Assembly (NCBI GenBank): GCA_035500775.1
Contig: DATJWY010000273.1
Location: forward strand, 1 to 19,333
Origin: DATJWY01 sp035500775
GTDB taxonomy: Bacteria > Pseudomonadota > Alphaproteobacteria > Acetobacterales > Acetobacteraceae
Direction: 5' to 3'
DNA: 19,333 nucleotides
The position numbers were made by a program, and so were the translations under genes. How positions within the stretch are numbered: position 1 is the stretch's first letter; every line of letters starts with the position of its first letter. Of the stretch, positions 1 to 7,067 are shown one piece after another. The notes below the pieces were generated by a model that did not search any database, was not told where the DNA came from, and was given only the letters and a program-made list of their open reading frames with translations.

Positions 1-54
1 GAACGGCAGCTTCCCAAGCTGCATACGAGGGTTCGATTCCCTTCACCCGCTCCA
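1..54 (+). tRNA. tRNA-Gly (anticodon CCC), 5' part cut off by the window edge
   Basis: The 3' portion of a glycine tRNA is present, from about tRNA nucleotide 22 onward. The anticodon stem is 6-10 paired with 18-22, and the 7-base loop at 11-17 (TTCCCAA) gives anticodon CCC at 13-15. The T arm is 27-31 paired with 39-43 around TTCGATT. The acceptor 3' strand is 44-50, followed by discriminator T51 and an encoded CCA at 52-54. It reads GGG codons. The D arm and the 5' acceptor strand lie outside the window, so the isotype rests on the anticodon. Confidence 0.9.
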
Positions 55-188
55 GCCCCCTCCTTTCAGATCGCCCCCCGGCACATGCTCCGGCCGACAG
101 GCCTGCGCAGCGCCGCCATGCGCGCTTGACGGGCCGTTTCTGGCAACGGATGCGGTTCCGATCCCCGGAATTATCGGCCCGAAAACGA

Positions 189-222
189 CATCAGCCAGAC
201 CGGGACCCCGGTCTGGCTGATG
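189..222 (-). terminator. Perfect 16-bp hairpin, probable terminator of the etf-hbd operon
   Basis: Bases 189-204 (CATCAGCCAGACCGGG) and 207-222 are exact reverse complements separated by only two bases. Read on the minus strand, the stem lies about 60 bases after the stop codon of the 3-hydroxybutyryl-CoA dehydrogenase and is followed by TCGTTTTC, a modest T tract. On the plus strand it is followed by CGAAAGCC, with no T tract. This fits a Rho-independent terminator for the minus-strand operon better than one for the tRNA. The sequence is unrelated to the repeat family found elsewhere in the window. Confidence 0.6.
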
Positions 223-283
223 CGAAAGCCTGCAATACGCCGCGCCGAACGCGGGGGCGAGGCCCCCGGCGGCGCGCCCCGGA

Positions 284-1189
284 TCAGCGCGTCGGCTTAG
301 GCGGCGTGACGCTGTAATCATAGAAGCCGCGCCCGGTCTTCCGCCCGAGCCAGCCGGCCTCGACATACTTCACCAGCAGCGGGCACGGCCGGTATTTGCT
401 GTCGGCCAGCCCCTCATGCAGCACCTGCATGATCGAGAGGCAGGTATCGAGACCGATGAAATCCCCCAACTCCAGCGGACCCATCGGGTGGTTGGCGCCC
501 AGCTTCATCGAGGTGTCGATGGCGGTCACGGAGCCGACGCCCTCGTACAGCGCATAGACCGCCTCGTTGATCATCGGGATCAGGATGCGGTTGACGATGA
601 AGGCCGGGAAGTCCTCGGCCACGGCGGTGGTCTTTCCCATACGCTCGGCGAGGGCCTGAACGGCCAGGAAGGTCGGCTGCTCCGTGGCGATGCCACGGAT
701 GATCTCGACCAGCTTCATAACGGGCACCGGATTCATGAAATGCATGCCGATGAAGCGCCCCGGGCGGTCGGTGGTGGCCGCGAGCCGGGTGATCGAGATC
801 GACGAGGTGTTGCTTGCCAGGATGGCGGAAGGCTTCAGGTGCTGTGTCACCGACTTGAAGATCGCCCGCTTGATCTCCTCCTTCTCCGTCGCGGCCTCGA
901 CGACGAGGTCGCAATCGGCGATGGCGGCGTAGTCCGTGCTGGTGGCGATGCGGGCCAGCGCCTCGGCCTTGGCCTCGGCGGTGAGGTGCCCTTTCGCCAC
1001 CTGGCGGTCCATGTTCTTGCCGATCGCGGCCAGCGCCTTCTCCAGCGCCTCGGCCTTGACGTCGAGCAGAACGACCGAGAGCCCGGTCAGGGCCGCGACA
1101 TGCGCGATGCCGCTGCCCATCTGGCCGGAGCCGACGATGCCGATCGACTGGATCTCCGAAACCGTACCGGTGCTCTGGTCCTGGGTCAT
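284..1189 (-). CDS. hbd: 3-hydroxybutyryl-CoA dehydrogenase (3HCDH family)
   Basis: This 301-residue cytosolic enzyme oxidises (S)-3-hydroxybutyryl-CoA to acetoacetyl-CoA with NAD(P), or runs in reverse, in short-chain acyl-CoA oxidation or butyrate/PHB metabolism. The N-terminal Rossmann domain shows GSGQMGSG at residues 20-27. Expected catalytic residues are visible as Ser129 (ASNTSSIS), His150 in GMHFMNP and Asn200 in FIVNR. The C-terminal helical 3HCDH domain includes NHPMGPLELGDFIGLD at 233-248. The length is normal for the family. The ATG start shares one base with the etfA stop (TGATG), so translation is probably coupled. It is the last gene of etfB-etfA-hbd. Paralogues such as PaaH share the fold, so the chain-length preference is inferred. 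Confidence 0.93.
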   Translation of the reverse strand: MTQDQSTGTVSEIQSIGIVGSGQMGSGIAHVAALTGLSVVLLDVKAEALEKALAAIGKNMDRQVAKGHLTAEAKAEALARIATSTDYAAIADCDLVVEAATEKEEIKRAIFKSVTQHLKPSAILASNTSSISITRLAATTDRPGRFIGMHFMNPVPVMKLVEIIRGIATEQPTFLAVQALAERMGKTTAVAEDFPAFIVNRILIPMINEAVYALYEGVGSVTAIDTSMKLGANHPMGPLELGDFIGLDTCLSIMQVLHEGLADSKYRPCPLLVKYVEAGWLGRKTGRGFYDYSVTPPKPTR

Positions 1190-2124
1190 CAGGCTTTCTC
1201 CAGCTCCGCCTTGAGTTCAGGCAGCGCCTGGAACAGGTCCGCCACCAGTCCGTAATCTGCTACCTGGAAGATCGGCGCGTCCTCATCCTTGTTGATGGCG
1301 ACGATCACCTTGCTGTCCTTCATGCCGGCGAGGTGCTGGATGGCGCCGGAGATGCCGACCGCGATGTAGAGATCGGGGGCGACGATCTTGCCGGTCTGGC
1401 CGACCTGGTAGTCGTTCGGCACGAAGCCCGCATCCACCGCCGCGCGCGAGGCGCCAACCGCGGCGCCGAGCTTGTCGGCGATCGGCTCCAGCAGCTTGAA
1501 ATTGTCGCCGTTCTGCATGCCGCGGCCGCCCGAGATCACCACGCGGGCGGAGGTCAGCTCCGGCCGCTCGCTCTTGGAGATCTCGGCGGAGACGAAGCGC
1601 GAGCTGGCCGGCCCCTCGGCGGCGGACACGGCCTCGATCGGGGCGTTGCCGCCCTCCTCCGGCACCGGGTCGAAGCTCGCGGTGCGGACGGTGATGACCT
1701 TCTTCGCGTCGGCGGACTTCACCGTCGCGAGCGCATTGCCGGCATAGATCGGCCGGATGAAGGTGTCGGCATCGACCACGCCGGTGATGTCGCTGATCGG
1801 CTGGCTGTCGAGCAGCGCGGCGAGGCGCGGCAGCACGTTTTTGCCGATGGCGGTGGAGGCGGCGAGGATGTGGCTGTACGGGCCGGCGACGGCGACGAGC
1901 AGCGCGGCGACCGGCTCGGCCAGGGCATGCGCGTAGGCGGCGCCCTCGGCCTTCAGCACCTTGGCGACGCCGGGAATATGCGACGCGGCCGTGGCGGCGG
2001 CATCCACCCCCTCGCCGGCGACGAGCACATGGACCTCACCGAGCTTCGCGGCGGCAGCGATGGCGCTGCGCGAGGCCTGCTTGATCCGGCCGTCCTCATG
2101 GTCGAGCAGAATAAGGCTGGTCAT
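1189..2124 (-). CDS. etfA: Electron transfer flavoprotein, alpha subunit
   Basis: This is the 311-residue alpha subunit of the ETF heterodimer. It holds FAD, takes electrons from acyl-CoA dehydrogenases and related flavoenzymes, and passes them to ETF:quinone oxidoreductase. The N-terminal half is the adenine-nucleotide-binding-like domain (TSLILLDHEDG onward). The C-terminal FAD domain starts near SARVVISGGRGM and contains SRAAVDAGFVPNDYQVGQTG. The ETF-alpha signature is clear in LYIAVGISGAIQHLAGM followed by INKDEDAPIFQVADYG. The length is typical. The start lies two bases beyond the etfB stop and the stop overlaps the hbd start by one base, so the three genes form one operon. Confidence 0.96.
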   Translation of the reverse strand: MTSLILLDHEDGRIKQASRSAIAAAAKLGEVHVLVAGEGVDAAATAASHIPGVAKVLKAEGAAYAHALAEPVAALLVAVAGPYSHILAASTAIGKNVLPRLAALLDSQPISDITGVVDADTFIRPIYAGNALATVKSADAKKVITVRTASFDPVPEEGGNAPIEAVSAAEGPASSRFVSAEISKSERPELTSARVVISGGRGMQNGDNFKLLEPIADKLGAAVGASRAAVDAGFVPNDYQVGQTGKIVAPDLYIAVGISGAIQHLAGMKDSKVIVAINKDEDAPIFQVADYGLVADLFQALPELKAELEKA

Positions 2125-2126
2125 GA

Positions 2127-2876
2127 TCAGATCACCTTCGCTTCGGTGCGGAGCTTCTGCACGAGCTCGGCCACCGAGCCCACCTTCTTGCCGGCCTGAC
2201 GCACGGGCGGCTCGCTCACCTTGAGCGTGGTCAGCCGCGGCGCCGGATCGACGCCGAGATCGGACGGCGTCAGCGTCTCGAGCGGCTTCTTCCGCGCCTT
2301 CATGATGTTGGGCAGGCTCGCGTAGCGCGGCTCGTTGAGGCGCAGATCGGCGGTGACGATCGCGGGCAGCGCCAGCGCCACCGTCTCAAGCCCGCCATCC
2401 ACCTCGCGGGTGACGGTCGCGGTTTCGCCCGCGATGACCACCTTGCTCGCGAAGGTCGCCTGCGGCCAGCCGAGCAGCGCCGCCAGCATCTGGCCGGTGG
2501 CGTTCATGTCGTCGTCGATCGCCTGCTTGCCCAGGATGACAAGCTTCGGCTGCTCCTTCTCGACCACCGCGCGCAGCAGCTTCGCCACGGCGAGCGGCTC
2601 CAGCGCGACATCGGTCTCGACCAGGATGCCGCGATCGGCGCCCATCGCGAGGGCGGTGCGGATCGTCTCCTGCGCCTGCGCGACGCCGAGCGAGACGGCC
2701 ACGACCTCGCTGGCGACACCATTCTCCTTGAGACGGACGGCCTCCTCGACCGCGATCTCGTCGAACGGATTCATCGCCATCTTGACGCCGGCCAACTCCA
2801 CGCCGGAGCCGTCCGACTTCACCCGGACTTTCACATTGTAATCGACAACCCGCTTTACAGGGACAAGGAGTTTCAT
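2127..2876 (-). CDS. etfB: Electron transfer flavoprotein, beta subunit
   Basis: This is the 249-residue partner of EtfA. It binds AMP and docks with acyl-CoA dehydrogenases. I chose the ATG at 2876 because the protein then begins MKLLVPVKRVVDYNVKV, the standard EtfB N-terminus. A longer open frame continues upstream to 3020, but it adds 48 residues unlike any EtfB. The family region EEAVRLKENG...VAVSLG is followed by ALAMGADRGILVE. The C-terminal recognition-loop region MKARKKPLETLTPSDLGVD is also present. There is no strong Shine-Dalgarno sequence; the bases before the start are GGCGGGATC. It is the first gene of the etfB-etfA-hbd operon. Confidence 0.96.
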   Translation of the reverse strand: MKLLVPVKRVVDYNVKVRVKSDGSGVELAGVKMAMNPFDEIAVEEAVRLKENGVASEVVAVSLGVAQAQETIRTALAMGADRGILVETDVALEPLAVAKLLRAVVEKEQPKLVILGKQAIDDDMNATGQMLAALLGWPQATFASKVVIAGETATVTREVDGGLETVALALPAIVTADLRLNEPRYASLPNIMKARKKPLETLTPSDLGVDPAPRLTTLKVSEPPVRQAGKKVGSVAELVQKLRTEAKVI

Positions 2877-2894
2877 GATCCCGCCGTTTTTCCT

Positions 2895-2924
2895 GTTATA
2901 TCTCGTTTGTTGGCAGGCCGATAA
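2895..2924 (-). promoter_or_regulatory. Possible etfB promoter
   Basis: On the minus strand a good -10 match, TATAAC (2900-2895), lies 18 bases after a weak -35 match, TTATCG (2924-2919). Transcription would start roughly 12 bases before the etfB ATG, giving a very short leader. This is a motif match only; the -35 agrees at three of six positions. Confidence 0.3.
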
Positions 2925-3026
2925 ATCCCGGCCCCCACCCCCAATGGACGAGGACCTTAAGAGGCGCACGGCAGGGCTGTCAAACCGGCAACGCAACCCC
3001 ACGAGGCCGGCCGAAACCACGCCGCG

Positions 3027-3221
3027 TTACCGCCGCCGCGCCAGCACCATGATGAGGGCGAGCAGCAGCAGGGCCACGCCCTGCAGCAGCACCCGCCAGC
3101 GCATCAGCCGGTTGGACCGCCAGGGATCGGCGCCCCGGGCCGTGCCGACGATTCCGGCCAGCAGCACGCCCACCACGCCGAGCATCGCCAGCCCCATCAG
3201 GAACACGAGGATCACGCTCAT
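3027..3221 (-). CDS. Small HIG1-like twin-transmembrane protein
   Basis: This is a 64-residue inner-membrane protein with two hydrophobic segments, about residues 2-24 (SVILVFLMGLAMLGVVGVLL) and 43-61 (LLQGVALLLLALIMVL). They are joined by a polar loop holding SNRLMRWRVLLQ. The RxRxxxQ arrangement resembles the HIG1 (hypoxia-induced) motif of small respiratory supercomplex factors and of bacterial twin-transmembrane proteins. I chose the ATG at 3221, just before the first membrane helix; upstream in-frame codons encode only proline- and glycine-rich sequence. It lies upstream of etfB on the same strand with a gap of about 150 bases. A role near the respiratory chain is plausible from family and neighbours, but unproven. 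Confidence 0.72.
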   Translation of the reverse strand: MSVILVFLMGLAMLGVVGVLLAGIVGTARGADPWRSNRLMRWRVLLQGVALLLLALIMVLARRR

Positions 3222-3313
3222 GGCCCCGAGATAAGGCGCCGGACCGGCTTTTGCACCCGGCCTCCCGCACGCCGGGTTTGACTCTCCGGCCCCCCTATGG
3301 TGCTGACCCATAC

Positions 3314-5662
3314 ATGCGATCGTCCACGCTCCTGCTTTTCCTCTGCCTGATCCTCGCCATTCCGGCCCATGCCCAGGGAGTCGGCAAGTCGCCGTCCCCC
3401 TCCGGCGTGAGCCCGGCGGAGGCGCAGCTTGTGCTCGACGTGCTGAACAACCCGCAGAAGCGGACGCAGTTCACCACCACCCTGCAGGCGATCGTGAAGG
3501 GCCTGCCCGCCGCCGGTCTCGCGACCAAGAGCCAGGTGCCACTCGCCCCGGACAGTCTCGGGGCCGAGCTGATCGTGCAAAGCTCCGGCTGGTTCGCCGG
3601 CCTCTCCCATCAGACGACGGCGCTCGGCCACGCCCTCGGCAGCGTCATGCTGATCTGGCGCTGGCTGAACGATCTGGCGCAGGACCCCGACATGCGGGCG
3701 AGCGTGATCGCCACCGCCTGGCGGGCGGCGCTGGTCCTCGCCTGCGCCCTGGCCACGGAGCGAGCCGGACAGCGCCTGCTCCGCCGGCCGGAGCAGCGCA
3801 TCACCGAACTGGCCGGCGATCTGCCGGCGGAAGGCAACGAGCCCGAGCCGCCGCCGGGCCTGCCGGACGCCTCCGAAGAGCTTGTGGAACGGCACCGCCG
3901 GCTCAACCGGGTGCTGCGCCAGCTGCGCCGGCTGCCCTTCGTGCTGGTCCGGCTGCTGCTGCACCTGCTGCCGGTCGGCGCCTTCGCCCTGGTCGGCTAT
4001 GTCGGCACCGAGATCAGCCGCTCCCCCGACGACGACACGCCGCGCCTTGTGCTGCTGGCCCTGGTCAACGCCTATATCGCCTACCGGGTCGCGACCTCGC
4101 TCACCCGCATGCTCGTGGCGCCGCGAACGCCACGCCTCCGCCTCGTCCATATCAGCGACGACGACGCCGCCTACGCGCTCCGCTGGGTGCGCCGCCTCGC
4201 CGCGGTCGCCGCCTTCGGCTATGCCTCCTCCGAGATCGGCGTGTTGTTCGACATCGACACCGCCGCGCATGACGCGCTGCTCAAGCTGGTCGTGCTGATC
4301 GACCACGTGTTTTTGGTCATCATCGTGTTCCAGATCCGGAGCAAGGTGGCGGCGCGCCTCCGCGCCCGGCCGGGCGCCACCGGCGTTATCGCCCGGGTGC
4401 GCCTCGGTCTCTCACGGGTCTGGCACATCATGGCCGCGTTCTGGGTCATCGCCCTCTGGCTGGTCTGGGCGGCCCGGGTGCAGGACGGCTACCTCAAGCT
4501 GTGGCACATCTTCCTGGTCACCGTCGCGGTGCTGATCGTCGCCCGGCTGATCGCAATCATGCTGCATGGCGCGCTCGACCGTGGTTTCCACTCCGACAAC
4601 GGCCTGGGACGGCGGGCCACTTGCTACTACCCGGCGCTGCGCGGCGGCCTCGACATCCTGCTCGGCACGCTGACCCTTCTCACGCTGCTGGAGACCTGGG
4701 GCGTCCACGCTTTCGCCTGGTTCGGCCACAACCCGCTCGGCAACCGCCTCGTCTCGGCGCTGATCACGATCGGCATCGCCGTGTTCGGCGCCGTCGTGGT
4801 CTGGGAAGGCACGAACATCTCGATGGACCGGCACCTCGCCCGGCTGACGCGGGAAGCGCAGATGATCAAATCAGCGCGATTTCGCACCCTCGCGCCGATC
4901 CTGCGCACCGCCCTGCTCTGCGCCATCCTCGTCGTGGTCGCGCTGACCGTGCTGAGCGAGATCGGCGTCAATATCGGGCCGCTGCTCGCCGGCGCCGGCA
5001 TCCTCGGCGTGGCCATCGGCTTCGGCTCGCAGAAGCTGGTGCAGGATTTCATCACCGGCATCTTCCTGCTGATGGAGAACGCGATGCAGGTGGGCGACTG
5101 GGTGACGGTCGCCGGCCTCTCGGGCTCGGTAGAGAATCTCTCCATCCGCACGCTCCGCCTGCGCGCCGGCGACGGCTCGGTGCACATCATCCCCTTCAGC
5201 TCGGTTTCCACCGTCACCAACATCAATCGTGGCGTCGGCAATGCCGAGGTCAGCGTCACCGTGAGCCTGCGGGAGGACCCGGACCATGTGGGCGAGGTGC
5301 TCCGGCGGATCGCCATCGAGATGCGCGAAAAATCCCCACATAAGGAAATGATGCGGAGTGACCTCCAACTCTGGGGGGTGGACAAGATCGAGCATGGCGG
5401 CATGACCATTGTCGGCCAGATCGTGTGCACCGACACGGGGCGCTGGGGCGTGCAGCGCGAGTTCAACCGCCGGATGAAGAAGCGGCTGGACGACCTCGGC
5501 ATCGAGATCGCGACGCCGGTGCAGACCGTGCTGCTGCGCGGGGCGCCGCTCTGGGGCGCCGGCGCGCACACCCCCTCGCCCGGACAGACGGCCCAGAAGC
5601 CGGATGCCGCCGGCAAGCTCGTCGCATCGCCGCCGCCGGCGGCGCTCGGCCATACGGAGTAA
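3314..5662 (+). CDS. Large MscS-family mechanosensitive ion channel
   Basis: This is a 782-residue inner-membrane channel expected to open under membrane tension and release solutes during hypo-osmotic shock. I chose the ATG at 3314 because it begins a signal peptide (MRSSTLLLFLCLILAIPAHA, likely cleaved after AHA). A longer frame to 3251 would bury it. About ten further hydrophobic segments follow a periplasmic stretch. The pore helix and MscS beta domain are recognisable in GAGILGVAIGFGSQKLVQDF, then FLLMENAMQVGDWVTVAG and IIPFSSVSTVTNINRG, ending in a cytoplasmic alpha/beta region. The size and layout resemble YbiO-type channels rather than the 286-residue MscS. The tail after about residue 725 is low-complexity. 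The 2OG dioxygenase-like gene starts four bases downstream. No Shine-Dalgarno sequence is obvious. Confidence 0.9.
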   Translation: MRSSTLLLFLCLILAIPAHAQGVGKSPSPSGVSPAEAQLVLDVLNNPQKRTQFTTTLQAIVKGLPAAGLATKSQVPLAPDSLGAELIVQSSGWFAGLSHQTTALGHALGSVMLIWRWLNDLAQDPDMRASVIATAWRAALVLACALATERAGQRLLRRPEQRITELAGDLPAEGNEPEPPPGLPDASEELVERHRRLNRVLRQLRRLPFVLVRLLLHLLPVGAFALVGYVGTEISRSPDDDTPRLVLLALVNAYIAYRVATSLTRMLVAPRTPRLRLVHISDDDAAYALRWVRRLAAVAAFGYASSEIGVLFDIDTAAHDALLKLVVLIDHVFLVIIVFQIRSKVAARLRARPGATGVIARVRLGLSRVWHIMAAFWVIALWLVWAARVQDGYLKLWHIFLVTVAVLIVARLIAIMLHGALDRGFHSDNGLGRRATCYYPALRGGLDILLGTLTLLTLLETWGVHAFAWFGHNPLGNRLVSALITIGIAVFGAVVVWEGTNISMDRHLARLTREAQMIKSARFRTLAPILRTALLCAILVVVALTVLSEIGVNIGPLLAGAGILGVAIGFGSQKLVQDFITGIFLLMENAMQVGDWVTVAGLSGSVENLSIRTLRLRAGDGSVHIIPFSSVSTVTNINRGVGNAEVSVTVSLREDPDHVGEVLRRIAIEMREKSPHKEMMRSDLQLWGVDKIEHGGMTIVGQIVCTDTGRWGVQREFNRRMKKRLDDLGIEIATPVQTVLLRGAPLWGAGAHTPSPGQTAQKPDAAGKLVASPPPAALGHTE

Positions 5663-5666
5663 TAGC

Positions 5667-6389
5667 GTGGACCCAACCCTCGAACCCGTCGCCCAGGCCC
5701 TGTGGGAGCAGGGCTTCGCCCATGTGCCGGCCAGCCTGATGCGGCCGGGGCTGGAGCAGGCCGGCCTGACCGACTGGGACGGGTTCGCCGCGAGCTGGAA
5801 CGATCTCGGCCTCGACACCTTCATGGCGGATGGCGGCCGCTACCGCCGCCGGCGCTACGCCGCTTTCTCCGCCTCCGCCGAGGGCATCCGCCGCAAGCCG
5901 CACCAGCCGCATTACCAGAGCCGGGACTACAACCCGCTCAATGGCGGCATCGCCCGCTGGTTCGAGCCGGTGACGGACGCGACCGCCGCCCACCCCGCCC
6001 TGCGCGCGATCCTCGGCACGGCGCACGCGCTGTTCGACCGGCTGACCCCGGCGGCGATGCGGCCCCATACCTGGCATGTGGAGCTGCACCAGTTCCGCAT
6101 CGAGGCCGGATCGGACGAGGCCGGCCGGCCGACGCCCGAGGGCATGCATCGCGACGGGGTGGACTGGGTGCTGGTGCTGCTGGTCCGGCGCGAGAACGTG
6201 GCCAGCGGCGAAACCTCGATCCTCGACCTGCAGGGCCGCAAGCTCGGCGCCTTCACCCTGACCGATCCGATGGAGGCAGCACTGGTGGATGACAGCCGGG
6301 TGTATCACGGGGTGACGCCGGTCGAGCGGATCGATCCCGCCCGCCCGGCCTATCGCGACGTGCTGGTGGTGACGTTCCGGCACGAGTGA
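5667..6389 (+). CDS. 2OG-Fe(II) dioxygenase-like protein (2OG-Fe_Oxy_2 type)
   Basis: This is a 240-residue protein of the small family of 2-oxoglutarate/Fe(II) oxygenases related to amino-acid hydroxylases; the substrate cannot be read from sequence. Likely iron ligands are His161 and Asp163 in GMHRDGVDWV and His214 in RVYHGVTPV. Arg230 in AYRDVLVVTF is a candidate for binding the 2OG carboxylate. Other family-like stretches are RRRRYAAF, HQPHYQSRDYNPLNGGI and WHVELHQFRI. I chose the GTG at 5667 because a GGAG (5656-5659) sits seven bases before it and because upstream codons encode a polyarginine run inside the MscS gene. It is probably co-transcribed with the channel gene, and repeat copy A begins 30 bases after its stop. 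Confidence 0.83.
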   Translation: MDPTLEPVAQALWEQGFAHVPASLMRPGLEQAGLTDWDGFAASWNDLGLDTFMADGGRYRRRRYAAFSASAEGIRRKPHQPHYQSRDYNPLNGGIARWFEPVTDATAAHPALRAILGTAHALFDRLTPAAMRPHTWHVELHQFRIEAGSDEAGRPTPEGMHRDGVDWVLVLLVRRENVASGETSILDLQGRKLGAFTLTDPMEAALVDDSRVYHGVTPVERIDPARPAYRDVLVVTFRHE

Positions 6390-6419
6390 CGCGGGCCGGG
6401 AGGCGCCGGCCGCCGCAGT

Positions 6420-6513
6420 AAGGACAGGGGCTCCGCCCCTGGACCCCGCCAAAGGCGGAGCCTTTGGGATCCGTTACTTAAAAGTATTGGGAGGCTGGGG
6501 CCTCAAAGCCCCA
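6420..6513 (+). repeat. Palindromic repeat copy A
   Basis: The copy begins AAGGACAGGGG 30 bases after the stop of the dioxygenase-like gene and runs in the same direction. Hairpin 1 is CAGGGGC/GCCCCTG (6425-6431 with 6435-6441). Hairpin 2 is CCAAAGGC/GCCTTTGG (6449-6456 with 6460-6467). After an AT-rich linker containing ACTTAAA comes hairpin 3, TGGGGC/GCCCCA (6496-6501 with 6508-6513). It is the most complete three-hairpin copy in the window. Confidence 0.88.
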
Positions 6514-6558
6514 AGTCCATGAGCATCAACCCAAAACTATCACGCTCCAACAAAGGGA

Positions 6559-6840
6559 TCACGCGCTCCGGCCGAATTGTTTGCGCAATTCGGACTTCGC
6601 CCGTTCGAGAATTTGCCGCTGCGACGCGGACAGGTTCTTGCCAGCGCGGTTGATATAAAAGTTCAGCATGGACATCGCGGAGCGATAGGGCCCTGCCTTT
6701 CGCCTCTGGCTGCATTCCGCCGATCGCTTCAGGGAAGCCGCGATGCGCCGCGGGTCACGCGCCTTGAAGATCTCCGCCTCGAGGTCGAGTGCGTTGCTTT
6801 CGGCGGTGACCTTGCCGGACCATCGTCGGGTCGAAGCCAT
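6559..6840 (-). CDS. DUF3175-family protein, function unknown
   Basis: This is a 93-residue basic soluble protein without signal peptide or membrane segment. It begins MASTRRWSGKVTAESNALDL and contains RDPRRIAASLKRSAE, RRKAGPYRSAMSMLNFYINR and a C-terminal helix rich in Lys and Arg. I recognise this as the DUF3175 pattern; the function is unknown, and the basic character would suit a nucleic-acid-associated role (inference only). I chose the ATG at 6840 because AGGAGG (6851-6846 on the minus strand) lies five bases before it, one of the best ribosome binding sites in the window. It stands alone between repeat copies A and B and converges on the dioxygenase-like gene. Confidence 0.82.
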   Translation of the reverse strand: MASTRRWSGKVTAESNALDLEAEIFKARDPRRIAASLKRSAECSQRRKAGPYRSAMSMLNFYINRAGKNLSASQRQILERAKSELRKQFGRSA

Positions 6841-6984
6841 CCGTCCCTCCTTGCCCCTCTGCCAATCAGGAGACCGGGTCAGCCCCGATCCTTGATCACG
6901 ACAACGCACGGACATGATGCGCGGCCTGCCGCTTTCCTGGCGCAGCCGGTCGCGGCCCAAGAGATCGGGCCACCATCCGGAAAA

Positions 6985-7045
6985 ACAATCGGTTTCCAAA
7001 GGCCGGCGGCCTTTGGCGGGGTCGAGGGGCGGAGCCCCTCGCCTT
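6985..7045 (-). repeat. Palindromic repeat copy B
   Basis: Read on the minus strand, the copy starts AAGGCGAGGGG at 7045, 22 bases after the stop of the TPR/glycosyltransferase-like gene. Hairpin 1 is 7023-7030 with 7034-7041 (8-bp arms). Hairpin 2 is CCAAAGGCC/GGCCTTTGG at 6996-7004 with 7008-7016. It then runs into GGAAACCGATTGTTTTT on the minus strand, so this copy ends in a T-rich stretch that could aid transcription termination. Confidence 0.88.
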
Positions 7046-7067
7046 GTGCCTTCGGATGCCTCCGCTA

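Noticed and set aside
416..1255. 279-residue open frame opposite hbd, and similar long antisense frames at 1333-2199, 3218-4306, 7044-8534, 10668-12113, 14987-16249 and 17206-18501
   Set aside because: They lie antisense to clearly identified genes, have composition biased to Arg, Gln, His, Asp and Gly as expected for the reverse of GC-rich codons, and show no domain pattern.
3278..3301. TTGACT (3278) and TATGGT (3296) as the MscS promoter
   Set aside because: The spacing is only 12 bases, too short for a sigma-70 promoter, and no better -10 is found at the right distance.
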